From positions 496,001 to 560,000 of the forward strand of contig NZ_LR134355.1 in assembly GCF_900637205.1 (NCBI RefSeq): a stretch of 64,000 bases of DNA, given 5' to 3'. The notes below the pieces were generated by a model, which was given only the letters and a program-made list of their open reading frames with translations, had not been told where the DNA came from and made no database searches. Position 1 is the first letter of the stretch, and every line of letters starts with the position of its first letter. This DNA comes from Mycolicibacterium chitae (GTDB lineage: Bacteria; Actinomycetota; Actinomycetes; Mycobacteriales; Mycobacteriaceae). Both the position numbers and the translations under genes were made by a program. Below, piece after piece: positions 33,086 to 41,664 of the stretch.

Positions 33086-34234
33086 ATGGACCGAAACGGG
33101 GCGCCGATGTATTCCCAGCCACTGGTCGACGCGATCGCCGAGGCGGAGCGCCTGGTCACCGAGGCGCCGCATATCGAATCCGAGGCGGACCTGTTCGAGG
33201 GCCTGCAGTACCTGGCCGGCTGCATCTCGGCCTGCATCCACCTCGGCTTCGACTACGACCGCGACCATCCCGTCCTGCAGTCGGGCACCGGGCCCTACAC
33301 GAAGATGGGCCTGGACAACCCGGACACGCTGTACTTCGGCACCCGGGTGCAACCGGGTCGGGAGTACGTGGTCACCGGGGTCCGCGGCACCACAACGGAT
33401 CTCAGCTTCCAGATGCTCGGCGGCGAGTACACCGACAACAACGTGCCGCCCAGTGAGGCCGCCTTCGACGACCGCGAACTCGACATCGCCGACGACGGCA
33501 GCTTCGAGTGGCGGGTGACGCCGAGCGCCCCGTCGCAACTGCTGATCCGCGAGGTGTACAACGACTGGTCCGCGCGCCGCGGCACCGTCACCGTGGCGCG
33601 CACCGACACCGCCGGCACCGCACCTCCGCCGCTGAGTCGACAACTCATCGAGAAGCGCTACGCCGTCGCCGGAAAGCAACTGGTGCAGCGGGTCAAGACC
33701 TGGCTGCAGTTTCCGCAGTGGTTCTACCTCAACATCCCGGTGAACACCATGGTGGCCCCGCGGCTCACCCCCGGCGGGCTCGCCACGCAGTACTCGTCGG
33801 CCGGGCACTTCGAACTGAATCCCGAGCAGGCACTGGTCATCACCGTGCCGGCCTCCGACGCCCCCTACATGGGTTTCCAGCTCGGCAGCCTCTGGTACAT
33901 CTCGCTGGACTACATCAACCACCAGACCTCGCTGAACGGCACTCAGGCGCAAGTCGATCCGGACGGCAAGATCAGGATCGTCGTCTCCGACGCCAACCCG
34001 GGGGTGACCAACTGGTGCGAGACGCTGGGCCACCGGCGCGGCTACCTCCAGTTCCGCTGGCAACGGCTGTCCCGAGAGCTCACCGAGGCCGACGGCCCGA
34101 CGGTCGAACTGCTGGACGTAGCCGACGTCTCGAAGGCCCTGCCGCATTACGAATCGAACAAGATCACCGAGGATGGCTGGCGCGCGCGAATCGCCCTGCG
34201 TCAGCAGCAGATCGCCAACAGGATGCTGGGGTAG
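33086..34234 (+). CDS. DUF1214-type protein, Rv3531c-like
   Basis: A 382-residue protein of unknown biochemical function that resembles the conserved KstR-regulated protein Rv3531c of the cholesterol locus. Its C-terminal half has the aromatic-rich sequence typical of DUF1214 (MGFQLGSLWYISLDYINHQTS). There is no signal peptide or catalytic motif. The ATG at 33086 has no ribosome binding site. The ATG at 33107 (MYSQPLVDA) has GGGGCG at good spacing and may be the real start. It heads a three-gene operon with the SDR and the sulfotransferase-like gene, the same order as Rv3531c-Rv3530c-Rv3529c. A role in sterol side-chain or ring metabolism is inferred from regulation only. Confidence 0.8.
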   Translation: MDRNGAPMYSQPLVDAIAEAERLVTEAPHIESEADLFEGLQYLAGCISACIHLGFDYDRDHPVLQSGTGPYTKMGLDNPDTLYFGTRVQPGREYVVTGVRGTTTDLSFQMLGGEYTDNNVPPSEAAFDDRELDIADDGSFEWRVTPSAPSQLLIREVYNDWSARRGTVTVARTDTAGTAPPPLSRQLIEKRYAVAGKQLVQRVKTWLQFPQWFYLNIPVNTMVAPRLTPGGLATQYSSAGHFELNPEQALVITVPASDAPYMGFQLGSLWYISLDYINHQTSLNGTQAQVDPDGKIRIVVSDANPGVTNWCETLGHRRGYLQFRWQRLSRELTEADGPTVELLDVADVSKALPHYESNKITEDGWRARIALRQQQIANRMLG

Positions 34235-34237
34235 CAG

Positions 34238-35020
34238 ATGACCGGATTGCTTGCAGACAAGGTAGTGGTGATCAGCGGTGTCGGCCCCGCGCTGGGGACG
34301 ACGCTGGCGCGGCGCTGCGCGGAGGCCGGCGCCGACCTGGTGCTGGCCGCCCGCACGGTCGAGCGACTCGACGACGTCGCCAAGCAGGTCGCCGACACCG
34401 GCCGCCGGGCGCTGGCCGTGGGCACCGACATCACCGACGATGCGCAGGTGCAGAACCTGGTCGAGACCGCCATGCAGACCTACGGCCGGGTGGATGTGGT
34501 GATCAACAACGCGTTTCGGGTGCCCTCGATGAAACCGTTGGCCGACACCACCTTCGAGCACATGCGCGAGGCCATCGAGCTCACGGTGTTCGGCGCGCTG
34601 CGGCTGATCCAGGGCTTCACCCCGGCCCTGGCCGAGGCCAAGGGGTCGGTGGTCAACGTCAATTCGATGGTCGTGCGCCACTCACAGGCCAAGTACGGGG
34701 CCTACAAGATGGCGAAGTCCGCGCTGCTGGCCATGTCACAGTCGCTGGCCACCGAGCTGGGGGAGCAGGGCATCCGGGTGAATTCCATTCTGCCCGGCTA
34801 TATCTGGGGCGGCACGCTGGAGGGCTACTTCAACCACCAGGCCGGCAAGTACGGCACCACCGTCGACGACATCTACCGCGCGGCGGCCGCGGCCTCCGAC
34901 CTCAAGCGACTCCCGACCGAGGACGAGGTGGCCTCGGCGATCCTGTTCATGGCCAGCGATCTGGCCAGCGGCATCACCGGCCAGGCCCTGGACGTCAACT
35001 GCGGGGAGTTCAAGGCATGA
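34238..35020 (+). CDS. Short-chain dehydrogenase/reductase, Rv3530c-like
   Basis: A 260-residue SDR with a slightly atypical nucleotide motif (SGVGPALG), NNAF in place of NNAG, Ser in VNSMV and the YxxxK pair (YKMAK). It starts three bases after the preceding stop and overlaps the next gene by ATGA. The length equals that of Rv3530c as I recall it. It probably oxidises or reduces a steroid- or acyl-linked hydroxyl with NAD(P)(H). The substrate is unknown. Confidence 0.88.
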   Translation: MTGLLADKVVVISGVGPALGTTLARRCAEAGADLVLAARTVERLDDVAKQVADTGRRALAVGTDITDDAQVQNLVETAMQTYGRVDVVINNAFRVPSMKPLADTTFEHMREAIELTVFGALRLIQGFTPALAEAKGSVVNVNSMVVRHSQAKYGAYKMAKSALLAMSQSLATELGEQGIRVNSILPGYIWGGTLEGYFNHQAGKYGTTVDDIYRAAAAASDLKRLPTEDEVASAILFMASDLASGITGQALDVNCGEFKA

Positions 35021-36162
35021 CGCCGCGCACCAACGTCGGCACGGTCGAGGACCTGCACGCCTCGGCCATCAAGGCCGTCGGACTCGACGACTTCGGCAAC
35101 GACGACGACAACTACCGCGAGGGCCTGGCCGTGCTGCTGGAGTCCTATCAGCGCGACGAGAACCTCACCGAGTTCGGCAGCAAGATGTGCCGGTTCTTCC
35201 TGCGCAACGCGCTGGTGGCCCGGCTGATGTCCGAGGCGGCGTGGAAGCAGCATCCCCAGCACGCCGACGTCGCGATCGAACGCCCGATCTTCGTCACCGG
35301 ACTGCCCCGCACCGGCACCACCGCCCTGCATCGGCTGCTCACCGCCGACCCCGCCCACCAGGGCCTCGAGCTGTGGCTGGCGGAGTTCCCGCAGCCCCGC
35401 CCGCCCCGGGAGACCTGGGCGGACAACCCGGTGTTCCAGCAGCTCGACGCCCAGTTCGCCAAGGCGCACAACGAGGATCCGGAATACCTCGGCCTGCACT
35501 ACATGACCGCGGACGAGGTCGAGGAGTGCTGGCAGCTGCTGCGGCAGTCGCTGCACTCGGTGTCCTACGAAACCCTGGCGCACGTGCCCAGCTACGCGCA
35601 GTGGCTGTCCCGCCAGGACTGGACCAAGCCGTATCAGCGGCACCGTAAGAACCTGCAGCTGATCGGGCTCAACGACATCGAAAAGCGTTGGGTGCTCAAG
35701 AATCCCAGCCACCTGTTCGCCCTCGACGCGCTGCTGGCCACCTACCCCGATGCGCTCGTGGTGCAGTGCCACCGACCGGCCGAGACCATCATGGCCTCGA
35801 TGTGTTCGCTGTCCGCGCACACCACCGCGGGCTGGTCGAATGTCTTTGTCGGCGAACAGATCGGCGCGGACAACCTGGAGACCTGGTCGCGCGGGCTGGA
35901 ATTGTTCAACGCCGAACGCGCCAAGCATGATCCAGCGCAGTTCTGCGACATCGACTACGCCGACTTCGTCAAGGACCCTCTCGGGACCGTCGCCGGGATC
36001 TATACGCACTTCGGCATCGAACTCTCCGACGCCGCGCGGCAGGCGATGCGCGATATGCACGACGAGAGTCAGCGGGGTCCGCGCTCACCGAAGCACACCT
36101 ACTCGCTGGCGGATTACGGGCTGACGGCCGAGCAGGTCCGGGAGCGTTTCGCCGGGCTCTGA
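35017..36162 (+). CDS. Sulfotransferase-family protein, Rv3529c-like
   Basis: A 381-residue protein with the PAPS-binding 5'-phosphosulfate loop (PIFVTGLPRTGTT, residues 90-102) and a later CHRPAETIMASMCS region corresponding to the 3'-phosphate site. Related mycobacterial proteins are annotated as sulfotransferases. It overlaps the SDR gene by ATGA and ends one base from the stop of the convergent hydrolase gene. The operon context places it in the KstR regulon. Neither a sulfated steroid nor another acceptor can be named from the sequence. Confidence 0.85.
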   Translation: MTPRTNVGTVEDLHASAIKAVGLDDFGNDDDNYREGLAVLLESYQRDENLTEFGSKMCRFFLRNALVARLMSEAAWKQHPQHADVAIERPIFVTGLPRTGTTALHRLLTADPAHQGLELWLAEFPQPRPPRETWADNPVFQQLDAQFAKAHNEDPEYLGLHYMTADEVEECWQLLRQSLHSVSYETLAHVPSYAQWLSRQDWTKPYQRHRKNLQLIGLNDIEKRWVLKNPSHLFALDALLATYPDALVVQCHRPAETIMASMCSLSAHTTAGWSNVFVGEQIGADNLETWSRGLELFNAERAKHDPAQFCDIDYADFVKDPLGTVAGIYTHFGIELSDAARQAMRDMHDESQRGPRSPKHTYSLADYGLTAEQVRERFAGL

Positions 36163-36163
36163 G

Positions 36164-36847
36164 TCACGGCTGCAGGAACGGGTTGGCGCGGCGCTCGACG
36201 CCGATGGTGCTCTGCGGGCCGTGCCCGGGCAGCACCTGCGCGCGGTCGTCGCGCACCAGCAGCTTTCCAATGATCGAACTGAGCAGGTGATTGCCGCTGC
36301 CGCCCTCGAAGTCGGTGCGGCCCACGCTGCCGTTGAACAGGGTGTCCCCGGTGAACAACAGGTCGGGATGCTGCGGATCGGTCACCCGGAACGTCACCGA
36401 TCCCGGCGTGTGCCCGGGCGTGTGATCCACCGTCACATGGATCCCGCCGAGGGTCAGGCTGCTGCCGTCGGAGAGTCCCACCACCTGCTCGGGTTCGGAG
36501 CAGAACGCGCCCACCATCTTCTGCACCAGCCGCGGTGCCACGCCCCGGATCGGATTGACCAGCATCGGTCGATCCGCCACGTGGACGCACGTCGGGATGG
36601 CGTAGTGGTCCGACAACCGCTGCGCGTTCCAGACGTGGTCGAGGTGGCCGTGGGTCAGCAGGACGGCCCGCGGCGCCAGGCGGTTTCGGCGGACCAGGTC
36701 GCGCACCTTGCCGGCCGCCCCGTCGCCGGGGTCGATGATCAACGCCTCCCGGTCCGCATGGTGAAAGACCAAGTAGCAGTTGGTCCGTACCCAGCCGGTC
36801 TCGAAGCGCAGGATCTCCAGCTGGCCGAAGCGCTGACGGTCGGTCAC
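36164..36847 (-). CDS. Metallo-beta-lactamase-fold hydrolase (glyoxalase II-like)
   Basis: A 227-residue protein with the complete zinc ligand set of the fold: THGHLDH, HTPGHTPGS, FTGDTLF and LPGHGP. It resembles the mycobacterial glyoxalase II-like protein Rv2581c throughout. GTG is chosen as the start with GGGAGC upstream. It lies 22 bp downstream of the Rv3527-like gene on the same strand and could be the third gene of the kshA transcript. It may hydrolyse a thioester formed in the pathway, but family members vary widely in substrate. In M. tuberculosis I recall Rv3528c near this spot, so this gene appears to be a local difference. Confidence 0.85.
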   Translation of the reverse strand: MTDRQRFGQLEILRFETGWVRTNCYLVFHHADREALIIDPGDGAAGKVRDLVRRNRLAPRAVLLTHGHLDHVWNAQRLSDHYAIPTCVHVADRPMLVNPIRGVAPRLVQKMVGAFCSEPEQVVGLSDGSSLTLGGIHVTVDHTPGHTPGSVTFRVTDPQHPDLLFTGDTLFNGSVGRTDFEGGSGNHLLSSIIGKLLVRDDRAQVLPGHGPQSTIGVERRANPFLQP

Positions 36848-36869
36848 CGATGCTCCCGGCGGAAACGTC

Positions 36870-37349
36870 TCAGCCGTCGCCCGGCGACGGGGCGCTGGAG
36901 ACGGCCTCGAGGCAGCCCTCGGCGATCGCGTGCTTGATGCTGTCGCTCAGCCGCGGGCACGCGCGCATCGGGGCGCGCTGACCGTCGGCGCGGGCCTCGG
37001 CGAACACCGCGCACCGCTGTACTGCCTCGGAGTTCCATTGCACGGCAGTGTATTCCGGCCCCAGCTTCTTGACCTCGACGGTGGCGTGACAGAACCGGCA
37101 GTCCACCGGCGCCAATCCCGAGGTCAGGTACCGGTCGCGGTCGGCGGCGGTGGCGGCGCGCACCGCCGCGGCGCGGGCCGGGTCGGAGGCGAAACTCGGT
37201 GCCTTGCTCCAAGACCCGGCCGGGGCGTCACCGTCATCGGGGCCGTGGCCGTGGTGGTGATCGTGCTCGTCGTCGTCGTGACCGCCGTGCAAGAGGACCA
37301 TCGACCGCGCGAGGCCGTCGACGTCAGGGGTCCCCTTGCCCGAACTCAT
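36870..37349 (-). CDS. Rv3527-like protein with His-rich and Cys motifs
   Basis: A 159-residue protein whose ATG overlaps the kshA stop (ATGA), giving translational coupling. Residues 21-37 are a dense His/Asp stretch (HGGHDDDEHDHHHGHG) followed by a CRFC pair (84, 87) and three further Cys (113, 131, 146), suggesting a metal- or cluster-binding protein. The gene position after kshA matches Rv3527. The function is unknown. A chaperone or accessory role for the iron enzyme KshA is a guess from coupling and composition. Confidence 0.8.
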   Translation of the reverse strand: MSSGKGTPDVDGLARSMVLLHGGHDDDEHDHHHGHGPDDGDAPAGSWSKAPSFASDPARAAAVRAATAADRDRYLTSGLAPVDCRFCHATVEVKKLGPEYTAVQWNSEAVQRCAVFAEARADGQRAPMRACPRLSDSIKHAIAEGCLEAVSSAPSPGDG

Positions 37350-38512
37350 CCAGAGACCTCGGAGGTCTGCTGTTCCTTGGCCTCGGCCTGCCGCCGCAGG
37401 TTCTCCTCGACCTCCACGTGCCACTTCTCGTTGGCGGCGGTGGTGTCCACCTCGAGTTCGAAACGGTCCGTCATCTCCGCGGTGACGTCGGCGACGTCGA
37501 CGTAGAACTGCTGATACCAACGTCGCATCTGATAGACGGCGCCGTCCTCCTCGACCAGCAGTGGGTTGTCGATGCGGGTCTTGTGCTTCCAGATCTCCAC
37601 ATCCTGCAGGAAGCCCTTGCTGACGCCTTCGGTGAAGGCGTCGGCCAGCTTCTCGGAGGTGGCGTCGTCGAGGCCCTTGGGCTTCTCGACGATGACGCCC
37701 CACTGCAGCACGAACGAGTCCTGGGTCACCGGGTAGTGGCAGTTGATCAGGATCGACTCGGCCTTGAAGTCGCCGTAGGTGTTGTGCAGCCAGTTGATCA
37801 TGAACGACGGGCCGAAGTACGACGCCTCCGAGTCCAGCTTCGCGTCGCCGTAGGCGGTGCCCATGTCGTTGATGTCGGGGCGGCCCACGTTGTGCAGGTA
37901 CTGCGACGCGACGTGGCCCTCGAAGACGTTCTTGAAGTACGTCGGCAGGCCGAAGTGGATGTAGAAGAAGTGCGCCATGTCGGTGACGTTGTCGATGATC
38001 TCGCGGCAGTTGGAGCCCTCGATCAGCAGCGAGTTCCACTTCCAGTCGGTCCAGTCGCCGCTGGCCCACTCGGGGATCTCGGGGATCCGCACCTCGGGCT
38101 GCGGCGGGTTGCCCTCGTGGTCGTGCCAGACGAACAGCAGGCCGCCGCGGGTGTCGGTGTGCCAGGCGCGGGTGCGGGCCAGCCGCGGCGTGCGCTTGGC
38201 GTAGGGGACCAGCTTGCACTTGCCGTCGCCGCCCCACCGCCAGTCGTGGAACGGGCAGGCCACCTCGTCGCCCTTGATGGTGCCCTGCGACAGGTCACCA
38301 CCCATGTGGCGGCAGTAGCCGTCCAGGACGTTGAGCTCGCCCGCGGAGTCCGCGAACACCACGAGCTTGGTGCCGAAGATCTCGACGCTGTGCGGCTTGC
38401 CGTCCAAGAAGCTCTTTACGGGTCCCAGGCAGTGCCAGCCGCGGGCGTAGCGGTCGGGCAGCGTGCCGGTATCGATCTCGCGAATGCCGCTGTGGGCTGT
38501 TTCAGTCGTCAC
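37346..38512 (-). CDS. kshA: 3-ketosteroid 9-alpha-hydroxylase, oxygenase component KshA
   Basis: A 388-residue Rieske oxygenase. The Rieske [2Fe-2S] ligands are C67-R-H69 and C86-P-F-H89, and the mononuclear iron site is in NVTDMAHFFYIH (His181, His186). The sequence matches mycobacterial KshA. With the reductase KshB (not in the window) it hydroxylates C9 of androstadienedione or its CoA-thioester analogues, which triggers opening of ring B. The ATG lies 24 bp after a KstR operator. It overlaps the Rv3527-like gene. Confidence 0.96.
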   Translation of the reverse strand: MTTETAHSGIREIDTGTLPDRYARGWHCLGPVKSFLDGKPHSVEIFGTKLVVFADSAGELNVLDGYCRHMGGDLSQGTIKGDEVACPFHDWRWGGDGKCKLVPYAKRTPRLARTRAWHTDTRGGLLFVWHDHEGNPPQPEVRIPEIPEWASGDWTDWKWNSLLIEGSNCREIIDNVTDMAHFFYIHFGLPTYFKNVFEGHVASQYLHNVGRPDINDMGTAYGDAKLDSEASYFGPSFMINWLHNTYGDFKAESILINCHYPVTQDSFVLQWGVIVEKPKGLDDATSEKLADAFTEGVSKGFLQDVEIWKHKTRIDNPLLVEEDGAVYQMRRWYQQFYVDVADVTAEMTDRFELEVDTTAANEKWHVEVEENLRRQAEAKEQQTSEVSG

Positions 38513-38535
38513 TTCGCGCCTCCAGTCTCTCTAAC

Positions 38536-38549
38536 TAGAACACGTTACA
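38536..38549. promoter_or_regulatory. KstR operator upstream of kshA
   Basis: TAGAACACGTTACA fits TnnAACnnGTTnnA and lies 24-37 bp before the kshA start codon, where bound repressor would block the promoter. Confidence 0.85.
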
Positions 38550-38613
38550 GTTTTGACCCCGATTCCCGCAACGACGGGGGCGTGACCTGCGGCATACCCG
38601 AACCCGGCGACGA

Positions 38614-39297
38614 TTACTCCGTGTCCGGCAGCCCGGTCTGCAGCGCGATCAACTGCATCTTGGCGACGTTGGTGACGAACTGGTCGGAGGTGCTGTCGCC
38701 GACGGCGCTCTCGAAGTCCAGCCGGACCAGCGCGCGGCCCTGGGTGAAGAGCAGCTGCGTCACGGACTTGTCGCCGGCCGGAGAGGTCCCGGAGATCACG
38801 ACGCCGTCGGTGCCGACGGCCACCGGCTCGGGGGTCCCGCCGATGACCTTGGTAGGCAGGGCCTCGGTCGCGGCCTTCAGCGTTTTCTTCGCGGTGGTCG
38901 CGTCGGGGTACAGCACGATCGTGTCCGAGATGGCGCGGTCGTCATCGGCGTTGACGAAGAACGCGCTGGCGCCGGGCATGCCGCTGGGGTTGGTGTCCAC
39001 CGAGCGGGCCGTGAAGGTGTCCTCCTGGTCGCTGAGGTGCTCGGGCTGCAGCAGCAGGTGCCGGTAGTCGGCGGCGAGGTCGGCCTCCTTGTCCGCCGAG
39101 GTCGTCGAGGTCGGCGACGCCGGCGACGCGGACGGACCCGAGGAGGCCGCCGTCGGGGACGTCGTGCTGGTCTGGCCGAGGCCCGCGGGGTCGGAGCTCA
39201 CTCCGCCGCAGGCGGTGGCGCCGAGGGCGACCGCTGCCGCGATCGCGGCAGCGGCGAGGCGGCCGGTCGGTGTGCTGAGGTATTTGGGGCGTGACAA
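38614..39297 (-). CDS. Putative lipoprotein of unknown function
   Basis: A 227-residue protein starting at TTG, with a basic N-terminus, a hydrophobic segment and a lipobox-like ATAC ending at Cys30 (weak at the -3 position). A Ser/Thr/Pro/Ala linker (about 31-70) leads to a globular domain without recognised motifs. It should be anchored on the outer face of the membrane. It ends 64 bp upstream of the kshA operator and occupies the interval where M. tuberculosis carries Rv3524 and Rv3525c. Whether it belongs to the sterol regulon is unknown, as no KstR site precedes it. Confidence 0.7.
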   Translation of the reverse strand: MSRPKYLSTPTGRLAAAAIAAAVALGATACGGVSSDPAGLGQTSTTSPTAASSGPSASPASPTSTTSADKEADLAADYRHLLLQPEHLSDQEDTFTARSVDTNPSGMPGASAFFVNADDDRAISDTIVLYPDATTAKKTLKAATEALPTKVIGGTPEPVAVGTDGVVISGTSPAGDKSVTQLLFTQGRALVRLDFESAVGDSTSDQFVTNVAKMQLIALQTGLPDTE

Positions 39298-39389
39298 AAC
39301 TCGGCTCTAACGTTGCGGGGTGGGTGTCGAACTGACCTGTCCGACGTTCCTACCCTACGTGGCAGAGCTGTAAACGAGCTGAGACGAGC

Positions 39390-39401
39390 GCCCCCGGGGG
39401 C
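39390..39401. terminator. GC palindrome between ltp3 and the lipoprotein gene
   Basis: The perfect palindrome GCCCCCGGGGGC lies 16 bases past the ltp3 stop codon. It could form part of a terminator for the DUF35-ltp4-ltp3 transcript. It has essentially no loop and no U tract, so the call is weak. Confidence 0.3.
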
Positions 39402-39416
39402 CTCGAGTGGTTGGAC

Positions 39417-40589
39417 TCACACCGGCTTGTCGCTGGCGACCACCCACATGGAGTAGTACTGCGAACCCCCGCCGTAGGCATGGCCGAGCGCCTTGCGGGC
39501 GCCCTCGACCTGGTGGTCACCGGCCTTGCCCATCACCTGGATCGCCGACTCGGCGAACCGGATCATCCCGGAGGCGCCGATCGGGTTCGACGACAGCACG
39601 CCGCCGGACGCGTTCAGCGGGATCTTGCCGCCGATCGCGGTCTCGCCGGCCTCGGTGAGCTTCCATCCCTCGCCCTCGGCGGCAAAACCCAGGTTCTCCA
39701 ACCACATCGGCTCGAACCAGGAGAACGGCACGTAGATCTCGGCCACGTCGATCTCGTCGATCGGGCTGGTGATCCCCGCGGCCTTCCACAGCGCGGCCGC
39801 GGCGTCGCGGCCGGCCTGCGGGCTCACCTGATCGCGGCCCGCATAGGCCAGCGGCTCGGTCCGCAGCGCGGTCGCGTGCACCCACGCCACCGGATGCCCC
39901 TCGGCGACGCGGGCGTCGGCGATCTGCTCGTTGCCGATCACCATTGCGCACGCGCCGTCCGACGACGGGCAGGTCTCGTCGTACCGGATGGGGTCCCACA
40001 GCATCGGCGACTCCATCACCTTCTCGACGGTGATGTCGGGCTGATGCAGATGGGCCAGCGGGTTCTTCGCGCCGTTGAGCCGGTCCTTGACGGCCACCAT
40101 GGCGCCGATGTGCTTGGGCGCGCCCGAGCGGTTGATGTAGGCGCGCACATGCGGTGCGAAGTACCCGCCCGCGCCGGCGCCGACCGGCTTGATGAACGGC
40201 ACCGGGATGCTCAGCGCCCACATGGCGTTCGACTCGGACTGCTTCTCCCAGGCCATCGTCAACACCCGGCGGTACTTGCCCGACTGCACCAGGCTGGCCG
40301 CCACGATCGCGGTGGAACCGCCCACCGAACCCGCGGTGTGCACGCGGATCAGTGGTTTGCCGGTGGCGCCGGTGGCGTCGGCCATGAACAGCTCCGGCAT
40401 CATCACGCCCTCGAAGAGGTCGGGTGCCTTGCCGACGACGACGGCGTCGATGTCGTCCATGGTGGATCCGGAGTCCTCGAGCGCACGGTCGATGGCCTCG
40501 CGGACCAGCCCGTTCATCGAGACGTCCTTGCGCTTGGCGACGTACTTGGTCTGCCCGGTGCCCAGGACCGCTGCTAGCTGCTTGGCCAT
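39417..40589 (-). CDS. ltp3: Thiolase-superfamily sterol side-chain aldolase Ltp3
   Basis: A 390-residue member of the SCP-x thiolase-like family, close to Rv3523 (Ltp3). Features include GTGQTKY, HTAGSVGGSTA, DETCPSSDGACAM, EIYVPFSWFEP and the glycine-rich GHAYGGGSQYYS C-terminus. Ltp3 and Ltp4 have been linked genetically to side-chain degradation of C24-branched sterols in Rhodococcus, and related Ltp2 acts as a retro-aldolase with a DUF35 partner. The gene begins two bases after ltp4 ends, and a DUF35 gene heads the operon, which fits an aldolase complex. The ATG at 40589 is chosen because upstream sequence is the neighbouring gene in another frame. Confidence 0.92.
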   Translation of the reverse strand: MAKQLAAVLGTGQTKYVAKRKDVSMNGLVREAIDRALEDSGSTMDDIDAVVVGKAPDLFEGVMMPELFMADATGATGKPLIRVHTAGSVGGSTAIVAASLVQSGKYRRVLTMAWEKQSESNAMWALSIPVPFIKPVGAGAGGYFAPHVRAYINRSGAPKHIGAMVAVKDRLNGAKNPLAHLHQPDITVEKVMESPMLWDPIRYDETCPSSDGACAMVIGNEQIADARVAEGHPVAWVHATALRTEPLAYAGRDQVSPQAGRDAAAALWKAAGITSPIDEIDVAEIYVPFSWFEPMWLENLGFAAEGEGWKLTEAGETAIGGKIPLNASGGVLSSNPIGASGMIRFAESAIQVMGKAGDHQVEGARKALGHAYGGGSQYYSMWVVASDKPV

Positions 40590-40591
40590 GT

Positions 40592-41653
40592 TCAGTTGAC
40601 CTTTCCGTCGAGAACGGCGACCAGGTTTTGCTGCAGCGCCGGTCCGCTGGTGGCGTGCGCCAGGGTCCGTTGCGCCGTCCCGTTCCAGATGTGTTGGGCG
40701 GCAAAGCCGATGCGTTCCAGGCCGGCCGCGAACATGGGGTTGCCGGCGAGCGCGCCGCCGGACGGGTTGATCTTCGTGGCCTCGCCCAGCCCGATCGCCT
40801 CGGCGAGGATCAGCTGCTGATGGCTGAACGGGGCGTGCAGTTCGGCCACCTCGACCGCGCCCGCGTCGCCGCCCAGAGCCGACCGGGCCGACGCCGCGGT
40901 CGACGGGGAACTCGCCAGGTCGCGGGCACCCAGGATGGGTGTCTCGATGCGGTGCTCGAGGCCCGTGATCCAGGCCGGATTCTCCCGCAGTTCGCGGGCC
41001 CGGTCGCCGGCGGCCAGCACGATCGCGGCCGCGCCGTCGGTGATGGGCGCGATGTCGTGACGGCGCAGCGGATCGGCGTAGAGCGGGCGGGCCAGCAGTT
41101 CGTCGACGCTGGCGGCGCTCTCCACCGAGTCGGTGCGGCCGGCGGCGGTCATCGCGTCCAGTGCGACCTGCGCCATCTGCTCGACGGTCCACTTGCCGGC
41201 GTCCAACCCCAGCCGGGCCTGCAGGCCGGCCATCGAGATGGAATCCGGCCACAGCGGCGCCACGGTGTAGGGGTCGGTCTGCAGCGCCAGCACCCGGCGC
41301 AGGTTGCCGGCCGAGGACTTGCCGAACCCGTAGACCAACGCGGTCTCGACCTCACCGGTCAGCAGCTTGATGTAGGCCTCGTAGAGCGCCCACGCGGCGT
41401 CCATCTCCACGTGCGATTCGTTGATCGGCGGCACCGCGCCGATCGAGTCGATCGCCGAGATGAACGAGAAGGCGCGTCCGGCAAGGTAGTCCGACGACCC
41501 GGAGCACCAGAACCCGATGTCGGCCTTGGTGATGCCCAGCTCCTCGTAGAGCGCGGCGAAACACGGCATCAACATCTCGACGCCGTTGGTGGTGCCGTCG
41601 GTGCGGCGCACATGTGGGGCATGCGCGAAACCGACCACTGCGATGTCTGTCAC
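40592..41653 (-). CDS. ltp4: Thiolase-superfamily sterol side-chain aldolase Ltp4
   Basis: A 353-residue thiolase-like protein matching Rv3522 (Ltp4). Features include AVVGFAHAPHVRR near the N-terminus, GFWCSGSSDYLAGRAF, VYGFGKSSAGNL, ITDGAAAIVLA and INPSGGALAGNP. GTG at 41653 (VTDIAVVG) gives the family's usual length. It probably forms a complex with Ltp3 and the DUF35 protein to cleave a beta-hydroxyacyl-CoA side chain of C24-branched sterols. It lies 11 bp after the DUF35 gene. Confidence 0.92.
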   Translation of the reverse strand: MTDIAVVGFAHAPHVRRTDGTTNGVEMLMPCFAALYEELGITKADIGFWCSGSSDYLAGRAFSFISAIDSIGAVPPINESHVEMDAAWALYEAYIKLLTGEVETALVYGFGKSSAGNLRRVLALQTDPYTVAPLWPDSISMAGLQARLGLDAGKWTVEQMAQVALDAMTAAGRTDSVESAASVDELLARPLYADPLRRHDIAPITDGAAAIVLAAGDRARELRENPAWITGLEHRIETPILGARDLASSPSTAASARSALGGDAGAVEVAELHAPFSHQQLILAEAIGLGEATKINPSGGALAGNPMFAAGLERIGFAAQHIWNGTAQRTLAHATSGPALQQNLVAVLDGKVN

Positions 41654-41664
41654 GGTGCGCCTCT

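Noticed and set aside
36870..38237. A 455-residue minus-strand frame covering the Rv3527-like gene and part of kshA
   Set aside because: Only its last 159 residues are real. The rest is kshA read in the wrong frame, and the ATGA overlap at 37346-37349 marks the true start.
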